Shown piece by piece: positions 33,887 through 43,567 of a stretch of 64,000 nucleotides of DNA (positions within the stretch are counted from its first letter, which is position 1; the number at the start of each line of letters is the position of its first letter). The translations under genes and the position numbers were made by a program. Source of the DNA: Glycomyces sp040645615 (lineage in GTDB: Bacteria > Actinomycetota > Actinomycetes > Mycobacteriales > Micromonosporaceae); the NCBI RefSeq assembly GCF_040645615.1, contig NZ_JBEYYO010000001.1, forward strand, positions 310,001 to 374,000, written 5' to 3'. The notes below the pieces were generated by a model, which made no database searches, was not told where the DNA came from, and worked only from the letters and a program-made list of their open reading frames with translations.

Positions 33887-36173
33887 CCTTCACATGCTTC
33901 ATGAGCGGCTGGTCGCTCTGGAGGCTGTAGTCCTCCAGCGCGCATAGGACGTTCATCTCCGGCATGTACCCGGCCGCGCAGCCGCGCGGCAGGTCGTACG
34001 GGATCGCCAAGTACCCGTTGAGGTGCCGCTCGCTGCCGTCCTTGGCCACGCTGGTGATGTCGACGGGGTCGAACTTCGCGAGCCCGCGCTCGTCCATGTC
34101 CTCGGCGTTCATGAACACGAGCGTGCGGAGACGCTTGACGCCCCGGTAGCGGTCGTTGTCGGAGTAGATCGTGGTGTTCCACTGGTCGTGCGACCGCATC
34201 GTGCCGAGGGCGAGCATGCCCGGCGCGGGCACCACGTCGGGCAGGTCGGCGGTCGAGAACTCGGCCGAGCCCGACGGGGTATGGAACACCAGCTCCCTCG
34301 CGGGCTGCTTGATCCGGAACCCGAGCGGGAGTCGCACGCGCCGGTTGAAGTCCTCGAAGCCGTCGAGGACCTTCGCCATGGTGTCGCGGATGCGGTCGTA
34401 GTCCTCGACGTACCACTGCCACGGGGTGGGACTGCCCGGCAGTGCCGCATGAGCGAGCCCGGCGATGATCGCCGGTTCGGAGCGCAGGTGCGGCGACGCG
34501 GGCTTCTTCATCCCGACCGACAGGTGCACCATGCTCATCGAGTCCTCCACCGAGGTCTCCTGCACGCCCGCGACCTGGTGGTCCTTCTCGGTGCGGCCCA
34601 GGCACGGCAGGATCAGCGCCCGGCGGCCGTGCACGAGGTGGCTCCGGTTGAGCTTGGTGCTCACCTGGACGGTCAACTCGCAGTTCCGCAGCGCCGCATA
34701 CGTTCTCGGCGTGTCGGGCGCGGCCAGCGCGAAGTTGCCGCCCATGCCGACGAACACCTTCACGTCCCCGTCGAGCATCGCCTTGATGGTGCCCACGGTG
34801 TCGAGCCCGTGCTCGCGGGGCGGCTCGATCGAGCAGACCTCCGCGAGCCGGTCGAGGAACTCCGGCTTCGGCCGGTGGTCGATGCCGCACGTGCGATTGC
34901 CCTGGACGTTGCTGTGGCCGCGCACCGGCGAGGGGCCCGCGCCCTCGCGTCCGAGGTTCCCCCGCAGCAGCAATAGGTTGACGATCTCGCGCACGGTGTC
35001 GACGCCGTGCTCGTGCTGCGACACGCCGAGGCACCAGCTGATGATGCTGCGGTCGGCCTCGCGGTAGACCTCCGCGGCTTTCAGGATCTCGGCTCTCGCG
35101 AGCCCCGACTGCGTCTCGATCAGCTCCCAAGGGGTCGCCTCGCACAGCGCCCGGTAGGCGTCGAAACCGGTGGTGTGCCGTTCGATGAACTCGCGGTCGA
35201 CGGCCTTCTCGTCGTGCGCGGCGCGTTCGAGGACCGCTTTGGCCATGCCGCGCAGGAGCGCCATGTCGCCGCCGATGCGCACCTGGAGGTTGAGCGTGCT
35301 CGTCGCGGTAGCCCGGAAGGTCGCCATGTCGGCGAAGTCGTGCGGGATGATCGCGCGCCGCGCGGCGGCCTCGACCAGCGGGTTGACGTGCACCACCTGC
35401 GCGCCGCGGCGGTGGGCCTCGACCAGGGCCGTGAGCATCCGCGGCGCGTTGGACGCGGCGTTGACCCCGAGGATGAACAGCGCGTCGGTAGCCTCCCAGT
35501 CTTCGAGGTCGACGGTGCCCTTGCCGGTGCCCAGCGCGGCCTGAAGGGCCCGGCCGCTGGCCTCGTGGCACATGTTGGAGCAGTCCGGGAGGTTGTTGGT
35601 GCCCAGCTCGCGGGCCATGAGCTGGTACAGGAACGTGGCCTCGTTGCCGAGCCGCCCCGAGGTGTAGAACGACGCCTCGTCAGGCGAGCCGAGCCCGCGC
35701 ACGACCTCGCCGAACAGCGCGAACGCGTCCTCCCACCCGATCGGCACGTAATGGTCGGTATCGGGGTCGTAGACCATCGGCTCGGTCAGGCGGCCCTGCT
35801 TCTCCAGCGCGTAGTCGCTCCATCCGGACAGCTCGGTCACCGTGTGGGCCGCGAAGAACTCGCGCTCGACCCGCTTGTGGGTCATCTCCCAGGTGACGTG
35901 CTTGATGCCGTTCTCGCAGATGTCGAGGTGCAGGCCCTTGCGGTCGTCGGGCCAGGCGCAGCCGGGGCAGTCGAAGCCGCCGTTCTCGTGGTTCATCCGC
36001 ATGATCGCGCGCGGGCCGTCGATGAACGTGCGTTCGCCGACCATGAATCGACCGACGCCCTTGGCCGCGCCCCATCCGGCGGCCGGATGGTGGTAGGGGC
36101 TGGACTTCGGCTTGCCGTCGGAGTCGGGGCCGACCCGGTGCTCCATCGCTTCGGGGTCGTCGGGAGTGCTCAT
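33849..36173 (-). CDS. FdhF/YdeP-family molybdopterin oxidoreductase
   Basis: A 774-residue cytoplasmic enzyme of the YdeP group. It has FDCPGCAWPD near the N-terminus, a molybdopterin domain with TSGRLGNEATFLYQLMARELGT and NMCHEASG, and a C-terminal MoCo domain (RSHDQWNTTIYSDNDRYRGV). The family resembles formate dehydrogenases but often has only two or three of the four FeS cysteines; E. coli YdeP is linked to acid resistance. Substrate unknown. The ATG at 36173 has GGAAAGG upstream. The frame is open further upstream, but that part is antisense to the Clp gene and not family-like. Confidence 0.9.
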   Translation of the reverse strand: MSTPDDPEAMEHRVGPDSDGKPKSSPYHHPAAGWGAAKGVGRFMVGERTFIDGPRAIMRMNHENGGFDCPGCAWPDDRKGLHLDICENGIKHVTWEMTHKRVEREFFAAHTVTELSGWSDYALEKQGRLTEPMVYDPDTDHYVPIGWEDAFALFGEVVRGLGSPDEASFYTSGRLGNEATFLYQLMARELGTNNLPDCSNMCHEASGRALQAALGTGKGTVDLEDWEATDALFILGVNAASNAPRMLTALVEAHRRGAQVVHVNPLVEAAARRAIIPHDFADMATFRATATSTLNLQVRIGGDMALLRGMAKAVLERAAHDEKAVDREFIERHTTGFDAYRALCEATPWELIETQSGLARAEILKAAEVYREADRSIISWCLGVSQHEHGVDTVREIVNLLLLRGNLGREGAGPSPVRGHSNVQGNRTCGIDHRPKPEFLDRLAEVCSIEPPREHGLDTVGTIKAMLDGDVKVFVGMGGNFALAAPDTPRTYAALRNCELTVQVSTKLNRSHLVHGRRALILPCLGRTEKDHQVAGVQETSVEDSMSMVHLSVGMKKPASPHLRSEPAIIAGLAHAALPGSPTPWQWYVEDYDRIRDTMAKVLDGFEDFNRRVRLPLGFRIKQPARELVFHTPSGSAEFSTADLPDVVPAPGMLALGTMRSHDQWNTTIYSDNDRYRGVKRLRTLVFMNAEDMDERGLAKFDPVDITSVAKDGSERHLNGYLAIPYDLPRGCAAGYMPEMNVLCALEDYSLQSDQPLMKHVKVTIVAARSSASA

Positions 36174-36351
36174 CACTGGCCTTTCCGGTGCGACGTCGCC
36201 CCGGATCTTACGCGCCCGCCGTCCCACTCCGGCCGTTTCCGCGCAGGTCAGGTGTGCCATTCCGGTTGGAAATCCCGCCGAACCGCGCATGCTCGCGGAG
36301 CGTTGCTGCGAGTCTGAGGTGACGCTTCCGCTCGCACGAAAGGCGACTGCC

Positions 36352-38784
36352 ATGGCCGACCAGTGGTTCTCCCGAGACCCCTTCGACGACATCCTGAGCC
36401 GGTTCTTCGACTCGGGCGCGGGCCGGGGCCAGGTCCAGCGCGTCGACCTCGGACGGCTGCTCAGCGACGACGCTCGGGCGCTCATCGTGGCCGCCCAGGA
36501 CACCGCCGAGGCGCTCGGCGCCTCCGAGATCACCCCTGAGACGCTCCTGCTGGCCGCCGCCGAGAACGAGCCGACCCGGTCGATCCTCGACGAGTCCGGA
36601 CTCGACCCCGACAAGATCGCCGAGCAGATGCGCGGCCTGGCGCGACAGGACGGGCCTGAGACCGGCGACCTCTCGCTCAGCCCGGCCTCGAAGCAGGTCC
36701 TGCGCACCGCCCAGCAGCAGGCCGCCCGCGGCGGGTCGAGCTACATCGGGCCCCAGCACCTGCTGCTCGGCATCGCCGCGCTGCGCGACAGCCCCGCCGC
36801 CGGGGCCCTGGTCGGCCCCCAGCTCGAAACCCGCGACGCCAAGGGCCCCAAGGCCGCCGAGTCCGATACGCCCACACTCGACGAGTTCGGACGCGACCTC
36901 ACCGCGGCCGCGAAGGCCGGCGACGTCGACCCCGTGGTCGGCCGCGCCGACGAGATCGCCCAGACCGTCGAGATCCTCTCGCGCCGCCGCAAGAACAACC
37001 CCGTGCTCATCGGCGAGCCCGGCGTCGGCAAGACCGCGATCGTGGAAGGCCTCGCGCAGCGGATCGTCAACGGCGACGTCCCCTCCACACTGGCCGGACG
37101 CCGCGTGATCGCCCTCGACCTCGGCGGCATGGTCGCCGGCACCAAGTACCGCGGCGACTTCGAAGAGCGCATCTCCAAGCTCCTCGACGAGGTCAGAGAA
37201 CACTCCGACGAGGTCGTGGTCTTCATCGACGAGCTCCACACCCTCGTCAACGCCGGATCGACCGGCGACGGCTCGATGGACGCCGGGAACCTCCTCAAGC
37301 CCGCGCTCGCCAAAGGCGAACTCCACGTCGTGGGCGCGACCACGATCGACGAGTACCGCAAGCACATCGAGAAGGACCCCGCGCTGGAGCGCCGCTTCCA
37401 ACCGGTCATGGTCGCCGAGCCCTCCGTGGACGACACGATCGCGATCCTTCGCGGCCTCGCCGACGTCTACGAGGCCCACCACCAGATCGAGTACACCGAC
37501 GAGTCCCTGGTGGCCGCCGCCGAACTCTCGGACCGGTACATCACCGACCGGTTCATGCCCGACAAGGCCATCGACCTCATCGACCAGGCCGGGGCCCGCG
37601 TCCGCCTGCGCGTCAAGACCCCCGACGCCGACGCCCGCGAAGCCGAGGAGGCCCTCGCCCGCCTCGAACGCGAGAAGGAGTCGGCCGTCGCCGACGAGGA
37701 CTACGAGCGCGCCGACCGCCTCAAGAAGCAGATCGCCGAGCAGCAGGCCGCCACCGGCGACGCGACCCCCGACCACCCGGAGGTCACCGTCGTGGACATC
37801 GCCGAGGTCGTGTCCCGCCAGACCGGCATCCCCGTCGCCGAGCTCACCGCCGAGGAGAAGCAGAAGCTCCTCAACCTCGAAGGCACCCTGCACGACCGCG
37901 TGATCGGCCAGGACGAGGCCGTGAGCGCCGTCGCCGAGGCGGTGCGCCGCTCGCGCGCGGGCATGGCCGACCCGAACCGGCCCACCGGCTCGTTCCTGTT
38001 CCTCGGCCCCACCGGCGTCGGCAAGACCGAGCTGTCGAAGGCCCTCGCCGACGCCGTGTTCGGCGACGAGGACCGCATGATCCGTTTCGACATGGGCGAG
38101 TTCCAGGAGAAGCACACCGTGTCGCGCCTGGTCGGCGCGCCTCCCGGCTACGTCGGGTACGAGGAGGCCGGGCAGCTCACCGACAAGGTCCGCCGCCAGC
38201 CCTACTCGGTGGTCCTGTTCGACGAGATCGAGAAGGCCCACCCCGACGTGTTCAACGTGCTGCTCCAACTCCTCGACGACGGCCGCCTCACCGACGCCCA
38301 AGGCCGCACCGTCGACTTCAAGAACACCATCGTGATCCTCACCAGCAACATCGGCTCCGACCTCATCCTCGCCGCCACCGACGAGACCATCGAGGACCTC
38401 GAACCGCAGCTGATGGAACGCCTGCGCAGCCACTTCCGACCCGAGTTCCTCAACCGCATCGACGAGATCATCGTCTTCAAGCGGCTCGATCGCGACCAGC
38501 TGCGCCAGATCGTCACGCTCGTCCTCGGCAAGACCGAGCGCCTGCTCAAGGCCCAGGACGTGGGCCTTGACGTCACCGACCGAGCCAAGGACCACCTCGC
38601 CGAGATCGGCTACGACCCCGAGTTCGGGGCCCGGCCGCTGCGCAGACTCGTGCAGCGCGAACTCGACAACCGCCTCTCGAGCCTGCTCATCGAAGGCACC
38701 GTGGTCCCCGGGGACACCGTGCGCGTCGACCTCGCCGACGGCAGACTCGACATCGGCGTCGAGCATCCCGAGCCCGAGCACTAG
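36352..38784 (+). CDS. Clp/Hsp100 AAA+ ATPase (ClpC-like)
   Basis: An 810-residue class I Clp ATPase. After a leader of about 40 residues (WFSRDPFDDILSRFFD) come two Clp-N repeats. The first AAA module has Walker A GEPGVGKTA. A UVR-like segment (DYERADRLKKQIAEQQA) takes the place of the long ClpB coiled coil. The second module has GPTGVGKTE, VVLFDEIEKAHPDVFN and a D2-small domain (YDPEFGARPLRR). It unfolds proteins, probably for ClpP. The ATG at 36352 has AAAGG upstream. No HAIR or CtsR-like operator is evident in the 178-base gap. Confidence 0.92.
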   Translation: MADQWFSRDPFDDILSRFFDSGAGRGQVQRVDLGRLLSDDARALIVAAQDTAEALGASEITPETLLLAAAENEPTRSILDESGLDPDKIAEQMRGLARQDGPETGDLSLSPASKQVLRTAQQQAARGGSSYIGPQHLLLGIAALRDSPAAGALVGPQLETRDAKGPKAAESDTPTLDEFGRDLTAAAKAGDVDPVVGRADEIAQTVEILSRRRKNNPVLIGEPGVGKTAIVEGLAQRIVNGDVPSTLAGRRVIALDLGGMVAGTKYRGDFEERISKLLDEVREHSDEVVVFIDELHTLVNAGSTGDGSMDAGNLLKPALAKGELHVVGATTIDEYRKHIEKDPALERRFQPVMVAEPSVDDTIAILRGLADVYEAHHQIEYTDESLVAAAELSDRYITDRFMPDKAIDLIDQAGARVRLRVKTPDADAREAEEALARLEREKESAVADEDYERADRLKKQIAEQQAATGDATPDHPEVTVVDIAEVVSRQTGIPVAELTAEEKQKLLNLEGTLHDRVIGQDEAVSAVAEAVRRSRAGMADPNRPTGSFLFLGPTGVGKTELSKALADAVFGDEDRMIRFDMGEFQEKHTVSRLVGAPPGYVGYEEAGQLTDKVRRQPYSVVLFDEIEKAHPDVFNVLLQLLDDGRLTDAQGRTVDFKNTIVILTSNIGSDLILAATDETIEDLEPQLMERLRSHFRPEFLNRIDEIIVFKRLDRDQLRQIVTLVLGKTERLLKAQDVGLDVTDRAKDHLAEIGYDPEFGARPLRRLVQRELDNRLSSLLIEGTVVPGDTVRVDLADGRLDIGVEHPEPEH

Positions 38785-39414
38785 ATGGCGACCGTCCCGA
38801 GCTCGGCGACACCGCGACTGGCCCTCGCGCTGGTCGTCGGCGTCGCCACGGGGTTCGCGACCGGCCTGGTCGCGAACCCCGCGCTCGGCGTCCTCGTCGG
38901 CATCGCACTCGCCGCCGGGGCGTTCGCCGTCGCCGGCTGGATCGCGCTGTGGCCGATGGACGCCGAAGCGACCGAGCGCAACGTGACCCGAGAGGACCTG
39001 CGCCCCTTCGCGGACGAGGTGCTCGTGGTCGCGCTCGCCCTCGGCGGGCTCGGCGGCATCGTCACGCTCCTGCTGCTCGGCGACGACGCCACCGCGTTCC
39101 TCGCCGCCGCCACCGCGCTGCTCGGCGTCTTCCTCTGCTGGGCCGCACTGCATCTGATGTACGCCACGCGCTACGCCGAGATCTACTACGCGGGCGGCGG
39201 CGGCATCGACTTCAACACCGACGACCCGCCCGCCTACCGCGACTTCTTCTACTTCAGCTACAACCTCGGCATGACCTACCAGGTCTCCGACACCGACGTG
39301 TCCGACTCGAAGATCCGGGCCGTGGCCCTGCGCCACTGCCTCATCTCGTACGTGTTCGGCGCGGTCATCCTCGCCACCACCATCAACCTCGTCGCGGGCT
39401 TCTTCACCACGTGA
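38785..39414 (+). CDS. DUF1345 membrane protein
   Basis: A 209-residue protein with about five transmembrane segments and the DUF1345 signature DFFYFSYNLGMTYQVSDTDVSD followed by RHCLISYVFGAVILATTINL. Family function is unknown. The ATG directly follows the TAG of the Clp gene with no gap, so co-translation is likely. Confidence 0.9.
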   Translation: MATVPSSATPRLALALVVGVATGFATGLVANPALGVLVGIALAAGAFAVAGWIALWPMDAEATERNVTREDLRPFADEVLVVALALGGLGGIVTLLLLGDDATAFLAAATALLGVFLCWAALHLMYATRYAEIYYAGGGGIDFNTDDPPAYRDFFYFSYNLGMTYQVSDTDVSDSKIRAVALRHCLISYVFGAVILATTINLVAGFFTT

Positions 39415-39460
39415 GCCGCCATTCGGTACACAATGGAGTCTCCGACCGGAAGGGGCCACC

Positions 39461-40396
39461 GTGCACACGCCGCAGATCGTGATCGAGCAGCCGACCGAGG
39501 CCGCCCTCATCCTGGTGCTCACCGCCCGGCCCGGCAGGGAACCCGAGATCAGGGACTTCCTCGCCGACCTCGACGGCATCCGGCGCGGCGTCGGCTTCCG
39601 CATCCCCGCCGACCGCCTCAGCTGCGTCGTCGGCATCGGCACGCACCTGTGGGACCGGCTCTTCACCGGCCCCCGCCCCGCGCAGCTGCGCGAGTTCACC
39701 GCGCTCGAAGGCCCCCGCCACCGCGCCCCGTCCACCGAAGGCGACCTCGTGCTCCACATCAGAGCCCGCGCCCCCGGGCCCTGCTTCGAACTCGGCAAGA
39801 CCATCGTCGAAGCCCTCGGCTCGGCCTGCGCGATCGTCGACGAGACCCACGGCTTCCGCTACTTCGACGAACGCGACCTGCTCGGCTTCGTCGACGGCAC
39901 CGAGAACCCCGAAGGACCCGACGCGGTCCAGGCCGCGATCATCGACGGCCAGGACCCGGCCTTCGCCGGAGGCGCCTACGTCGTGGTCCAGAAATACCTC
40001 CACGACTTGAAGGCCTGGGAAGGCCTCCCCGAATCCGAGCAGGAACGCGTCATCGGCCGGACCAAACTCGCCGACCGCGAACTCTCCGACGCCGCCAAAC
40101 CCGCCGACTCCCACATCGCCCTCAACGACCTCGAACCCCACCCCGACGGCACCCCGCGCAAGATCATGCGCTTCAACATGCCCTTCGGCTCCCTCGAATC
40201 GGCCTCCTTCGGCACCTACTTCGTCGGCTACACCGCCGACCTCGACGTCATCGACGAGATGCTCCGCAACATGTTCCTCGGCAAACCCCACGGCAACGTC
40301 GACCGCATCCTCGACTTCTCCACCGCCACCACCGGCACCGTCTTCTTCTGCCCGGCGACGACCTTCCTCCAGAACCTCCCGCCCGCACCGGCCTGA
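39461..40396 (+). CDS. DyP-type heme peroxidase (YfeX-like)
   Basis: A 311-residue protein. It contains the distal-site motif GFVDGTENP (about residues 145-153, with the catalytic Asp) and a proximal heme histidine in KPADSHIALND (about 225). It also has MPFGSLESASFGTYFVGY (catalytic Arg just before in IMRFNMPFG). There is no Tat signal, so it is the cytoplasmic YfeX-type subgroup. It oxidises dyes or porphyrins with peroxide; the natural substrate is unknown. GTG start at 39461. It ends one base before the convergent dnaE2 stop. Confidence 0.92.
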   Translation: MHTPQIVIEQPTEAALILVLTARPGREPEIRDFLADLDGIRRGVGFRIPADRLSCVVGIGTHLWDRLFTGPRPAQLREFTALEGPRHRAPSTEGDLVLHIRARAPGPCFELGKTIVEALGSACAIVDETHGFRYFDERDLLGFVDGTENPEGPDAVQAAIIDGQDPAFAGGAYVVVQKYLHDLKAWEGLPESEQERVIGRTKLADRELSDAAKPADSHIALNDLEPHPDGTPRKIMRFNMPFGSLESASFGTYFVGYTADLDVIDEMLRNMFLGKPHGNVDRILDFSTATTGTVFFCPATTFLQNLPPAPA

Positions 40397-43300
40397 TCAG
40401 CGGAAGTCGCGCGACGGGGCCGCCGGGCTGTGCAGATCCAGCAAGGTCAGCTTGTCGGCCACCAGCATCGGCATCACCACCGCGTCCCCCACGTCCTGCG
40501 GCCGCTCGACCGTCGCCCGCACCCGCAGGGCCTTCGCGACCGTCGCCACGCTCTGCCAGCGCTTCCAGAGCCCCTGCGAGCACACGATGTTCGCGATGCC
40601 CGTCTCGTCCTCCAGGCTCAGGAACGTCACGCCCTTCGCCGTGGACGGGCGCTGGCGGTGCGTCACGATGCCCGCGACCTCGACGCGTTCCCCGTCGGCC
40701 GCGAACGGCAATCGCTCGTTGGGAAGCACGCCCTCGGGGTCGAGCAGGTGCCTGACCAGCTCCATCGGGTGCGTCTGCACCGACAGCCCCAGCCCCGTGT
40801 AGTCGGCCCGCGCGAGGTCGGCCGCGCTCATCCCCGGCAGCGTCGGCGCGGGCGCGGCCGGACCCGTGCCGGGGATCGTCGAGGGCCGCTCGTCGATCGT
40901 CCCGGCCGTCCACAGCGCCTTGCGGCGGTCGGGTTCGAGGCTCTCCAGGGCTCCGGCCACGGCGAGTTTCTCCAAGCGCCCCTGGTCGAGGCGGGCGCGC
41001 CTGGCCAGGTCCGCCATCGCGGTGAACGGCCCGTCCGCCTCCCGGGCCGCCACGATCCGCGCCCCGGCGTCCGTGCCGAGCCCCTTGACGTTGTCGAGCC
41101 CGAGCCGCAGGTCCGCGACGCCGTGTAGGGGCGCTTCGCACGCGCGCTCGGCGGGGATGAGCGAGGCGACCGCTTCGCTGAAGTTCACGTCCGGGGCGAG
41201 GACGGCGAGGCCGTGCCGCTTGGCGTCGGCGATGAGGCTCGCGGGGGAGTAGAACCCCATGGGCTGACTGGCCAGCAGCCCGGCGTAGAACGCGGCCGGG
41301 TAGTGGCATTTGAGCCACGCGGAGGAGTACACCAGGTGCGCGAACGACATGGCGTGCGACTCGGGGAACCCGAAGTCGGCGAAGGCCTTGAGCTGCTCGT
41401 AGATCTGATCGGCCTGGGCGTCGGTGATGTCGCGTTCGGCCATGCCCGCGTAGAGGCGCCCCTTCAGCTCCTCCAGTCGCTCCTCGGAGCGCTTGGCGCC
41501 GATCGCCCGGCGGAGGCGGTCGGCTTCGCCGCCGTCGAACCCGGCGGCGTCGATCGCGATCTGCATGAGCTGTTCTTGGAACAGCGGCACGCCCAGGGTC
41601 CGCTTGAGTGTGTGCTTGAGGACTTCGGGGACCGTGTGCTCCCAGGCCTCGCCGTGGCGGCGGCGAAGATACGGGTGGACCGAGCCGCCCTGGATGGGGC
41701 CGGGTCGGATGAGGGCCACCTCGACCACCAGGTCGTAGAAGTTCTGCGGCCTGAGCCGCGGCAGCGTCGCCATCTGGGCGCGCGACTCGACCTGGAAGAC
41801 GCCGACGGTGTCGGCGCGGCAGAGCATCTCGTAGACCTCGGGATCGGCGAGGTCGAGCAGCGCCAGGTCGAGGCGGGTCCCGTGGAAACCGGCGACCAGG
41901 TCGACCATGCGGTGCAGGGCTTCGAGCATGCCGAGGCCGAGCAGGTCGAACTTGACCAGCCCCGCGTCGGCGCAGTCCTCCTTGTCCCACTGGAGCACGG
42001 TCCGGTCGGCCATGCGCGCGGGCTCGACGGGGACGATCTCGCTGACCGGCTGCTCGGTGAGGACCATGCCGCCGGGATGGATGCCGAGGTGCTGAGGCAT
42101 CCGCACCAGGTCCGCGGCGAGCGACTGGACGTCGGCGGGGACGTCTCCGGCCTCGTCGGGGTCGAGGCCGCTCCAGCGGTGGAGCCGCTTCGACCAGGCC
42201 GTCGCCTGCTCGTGCGAGTGCCCGAGCGCTTTGGCGGCGTCGCGGACCGCGGAGCGGGGCCGGTAGGTGATGACGTTTGCCACGAGTGCGGCCCGCTCGC
42301 GGCCGTACTTGCCGTAGACGTACTGGATGACCTCTTCGCGGCGGCCCGACTCGATGTCCAGGTCGATGTCCGGCGGCCCGTCGCGGTGGGAGGACAGGAA
42401 CCGCTCGAACAGCATCCCGGCCGCCACGGCGTCCACCTTGGTGATGCCGAGGGCGTAGCAGACGGCGCTGTTGGCCGCCGATCCCCTTCCCTGGCAGTAG
42501 ATGTCGTTGGCGTTGCAGAAGTCGACGATGTCCGCCACGATCAGGAAGTACCCCTGGAACCGCAGTTGCCGGATGACCCGCAGCTCCCGGTCGAGGACCG
42601 CCCACGCGCCGGGGACGCGCTCGACCCCCGGCTCCCCGTAGAGCCGCCGTGCCCCGGTGACGACCTGCTCCGCGAGGTAAGAGAAGTCGTCGTGCGGTTC
42701 GGGGACGGGGAACCGCGGCAGCTGCGGCGCGAGCAGTTCGAGGTCAAACGCGCATTCGCGGGCGATCGCGACGGCGTTGTCGATCGCCTCGGGGTGATCG
42801 GGGAACCGCCGGGCCATTTCGGTGCCGCTGCGCAGGTGCGCGGCCGAGGCGACCGGGAGGTGCGGGTCGATCGAGTCCAGATCGCGCCGCGACCGTATCG
42901 CCGCGAGCGCGGCGGCGATGCGCTGGCGGCGAGGGGCCGCGTAGTGGACGTTGCCGGTGGCCACGACGGGCAGTCGGTGGCGGCGTGCGAGGTCCGCCAG
43001 CGCCTCGACCCGTTTGAGGTTCCCGGGCTGGCCGTGGTTGGTGAGTTCGACCGCGACGTTGCCGGGGCCGAAGAGCTCGACCAGTTCGCGCAGCGCCCGC
43101 TCGGCGCCGTCCGGGTCGTCCCGGTTCAAGGCCGCGTTGAGCGGGCCTTTGCGGCAGCCGGTGAGGATCTGCCAGCGCCCGTCGGCGTGCTCGGCGAGCC
43201 GCCCCAGACGGTACTGCGGCAGGTCTTTCTCTCCGCCTTCGAGTTTGGCCTCGGTGATGGCTCGGGAGAGCCCTCGGTACCCCTCGGCGTCGCGGGCGAG

Positions 43301-43567
43301 GACGACCAGGTGCTCCCCGGCCGGGTCGGGCTGGCCCCGCCGCGCCCGCGGCAGTTCGATGCCGAGCTCGGCGCCGAACACCGTCCGCAGCCCGCGCGCC
43401 CGCGCGGCGGTGGCGAACTGCGAGACCGCGTAGAGGCCGTCGTGGTCGGTGATCGCGAGCCCTTCGAGGCCGAGCCGGTGCGCTTCGGCCACGAGGGCCT
43501 CCGGGGAGTCGGCGCCGTCGGCGAACGAGTAGTGCGAGTGGCAGTGCAGCTCGGCGTAGTCAGTCAT
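40397..43567 (-). CDS. dnaE2: Error-prone DNA polymerase III alpha subunit DnaE2
   Basis: A 1056-residue C-family polymerase. It has an N-terminal PHP domain (ELHCHSHYSFADGADSP, ITDHDG), a polymerase core with PDIDLDIESGRREEVIQYV carrying the catalytic aspartates, a helix-hairpin-helix region and a C-terminal OB fold (VAGIVTHRQRPST). The length and the position downstream of imuA and imuB identify it as DnaE2, which does translesion synthesis in the SOS mutasome with the ImuB adaptor. The start overlaps imuB by 8 bases. Expected to be LexA-controlled through the boxes upstream of imuA. Confidence 0.95.
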   Translation of the reverse strand: MTDYAELHCHSHYSFADGADSPEALVAEAHRLGLEGLAITDHDGLYAVSQFATAARARGLRTVFGAELGIELPRARRGQPDPAGEHLVVLARDAEGYRGLSRAITEAKLEGGEKDLPQYRLGRLAEHADGRWQILTGCRKGPLNAALNRDDPDGAERALRELVELFGPGNVAVELTNHGQPGNLKRVEALADLARRHRLPVVATGNVHYAAPRRQRIAAALAAIRSRRDLDSIDPHLPVASAAHLRSGTEMARRFPDHPEAIDNAVAIARECAFDLELLAPQLPRFPVPEPHDDFSYLAEQVVTGARRLYGEPGVERVPGAWAVLDRELRVIRQLRFQGYFLIVADIVDFCNANDIYCQGRGSAANSAVCYALGITKVDAVAAGMLFERFLSSHRDGPPDIDLDIESGRREEVIQYVYGKYGRERAALVANVITYRPRSAVRDAAKALGHSHEQATAWSKRLHRWSGLDPDEAGDVPADVQSLAADLVRMPQHLGIHPGGMVLTEQPVSEIVPVEPARMADRTVLQWDKEDCADAGLVKFDLLGLGMLEALHRMVDLVAGFHGTRLDLALLDLADPEVYEMLCRADTVGVFQVESRAQMATLPRLRPQNFYDLVVEVALIRPGPIQGGSVHPYLRRRHGEAWEHTVPEVLKHTLKRTLGVPLFQEQLMQIAIDAAGFDGGEADRLRRAIGAKRSEERLEELKGRLYAGMAERDITDAQADQIYEQLKAFADFGFPESHAMSFAHLVYSSAWLKCHYPAAFYAGLLASQPMGFYSPASLIADAKRHGLAVLAPDVNFSEAVASLIPAERACEAPLHGVADLRLGLDNVKGLGTDAGARIVAAREADGPFTAMADLARRARLDQGRLEKLAVAGALESLEPDRRKALWTAGTIDERPSTIPGTGPAAPAPTLPGMSAADLARADYTGLGLSVQTHPMELVRHLLDPEGVLPNERLPFAADGERVEVAGIVTHRQRPSTAKGVTFLSLEDETGIANIVCSQGLWKRWQSVATVAKALRVRATVERPQDVGDAVVMPMLVADKLTLLDLHSPAAPSRDFR

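Noticed and set aside
33849..36173. Selenocysteine insertion in the formate-dehydrogenase-like oxidoreductase
   Set aside because: The reading frame has no internal TGA, and the YdeP group normally lacks selenocysteine.
36174..39804. A minus-strand open frame of almost 1200 codons opposite the Clp ATPase
   Set aside because: It is low-complexity Gly/Val/Glu-rich, as expected from the complement of a GC-rich gene. The plus strand has an unmistakable two-module Clp ATPase.
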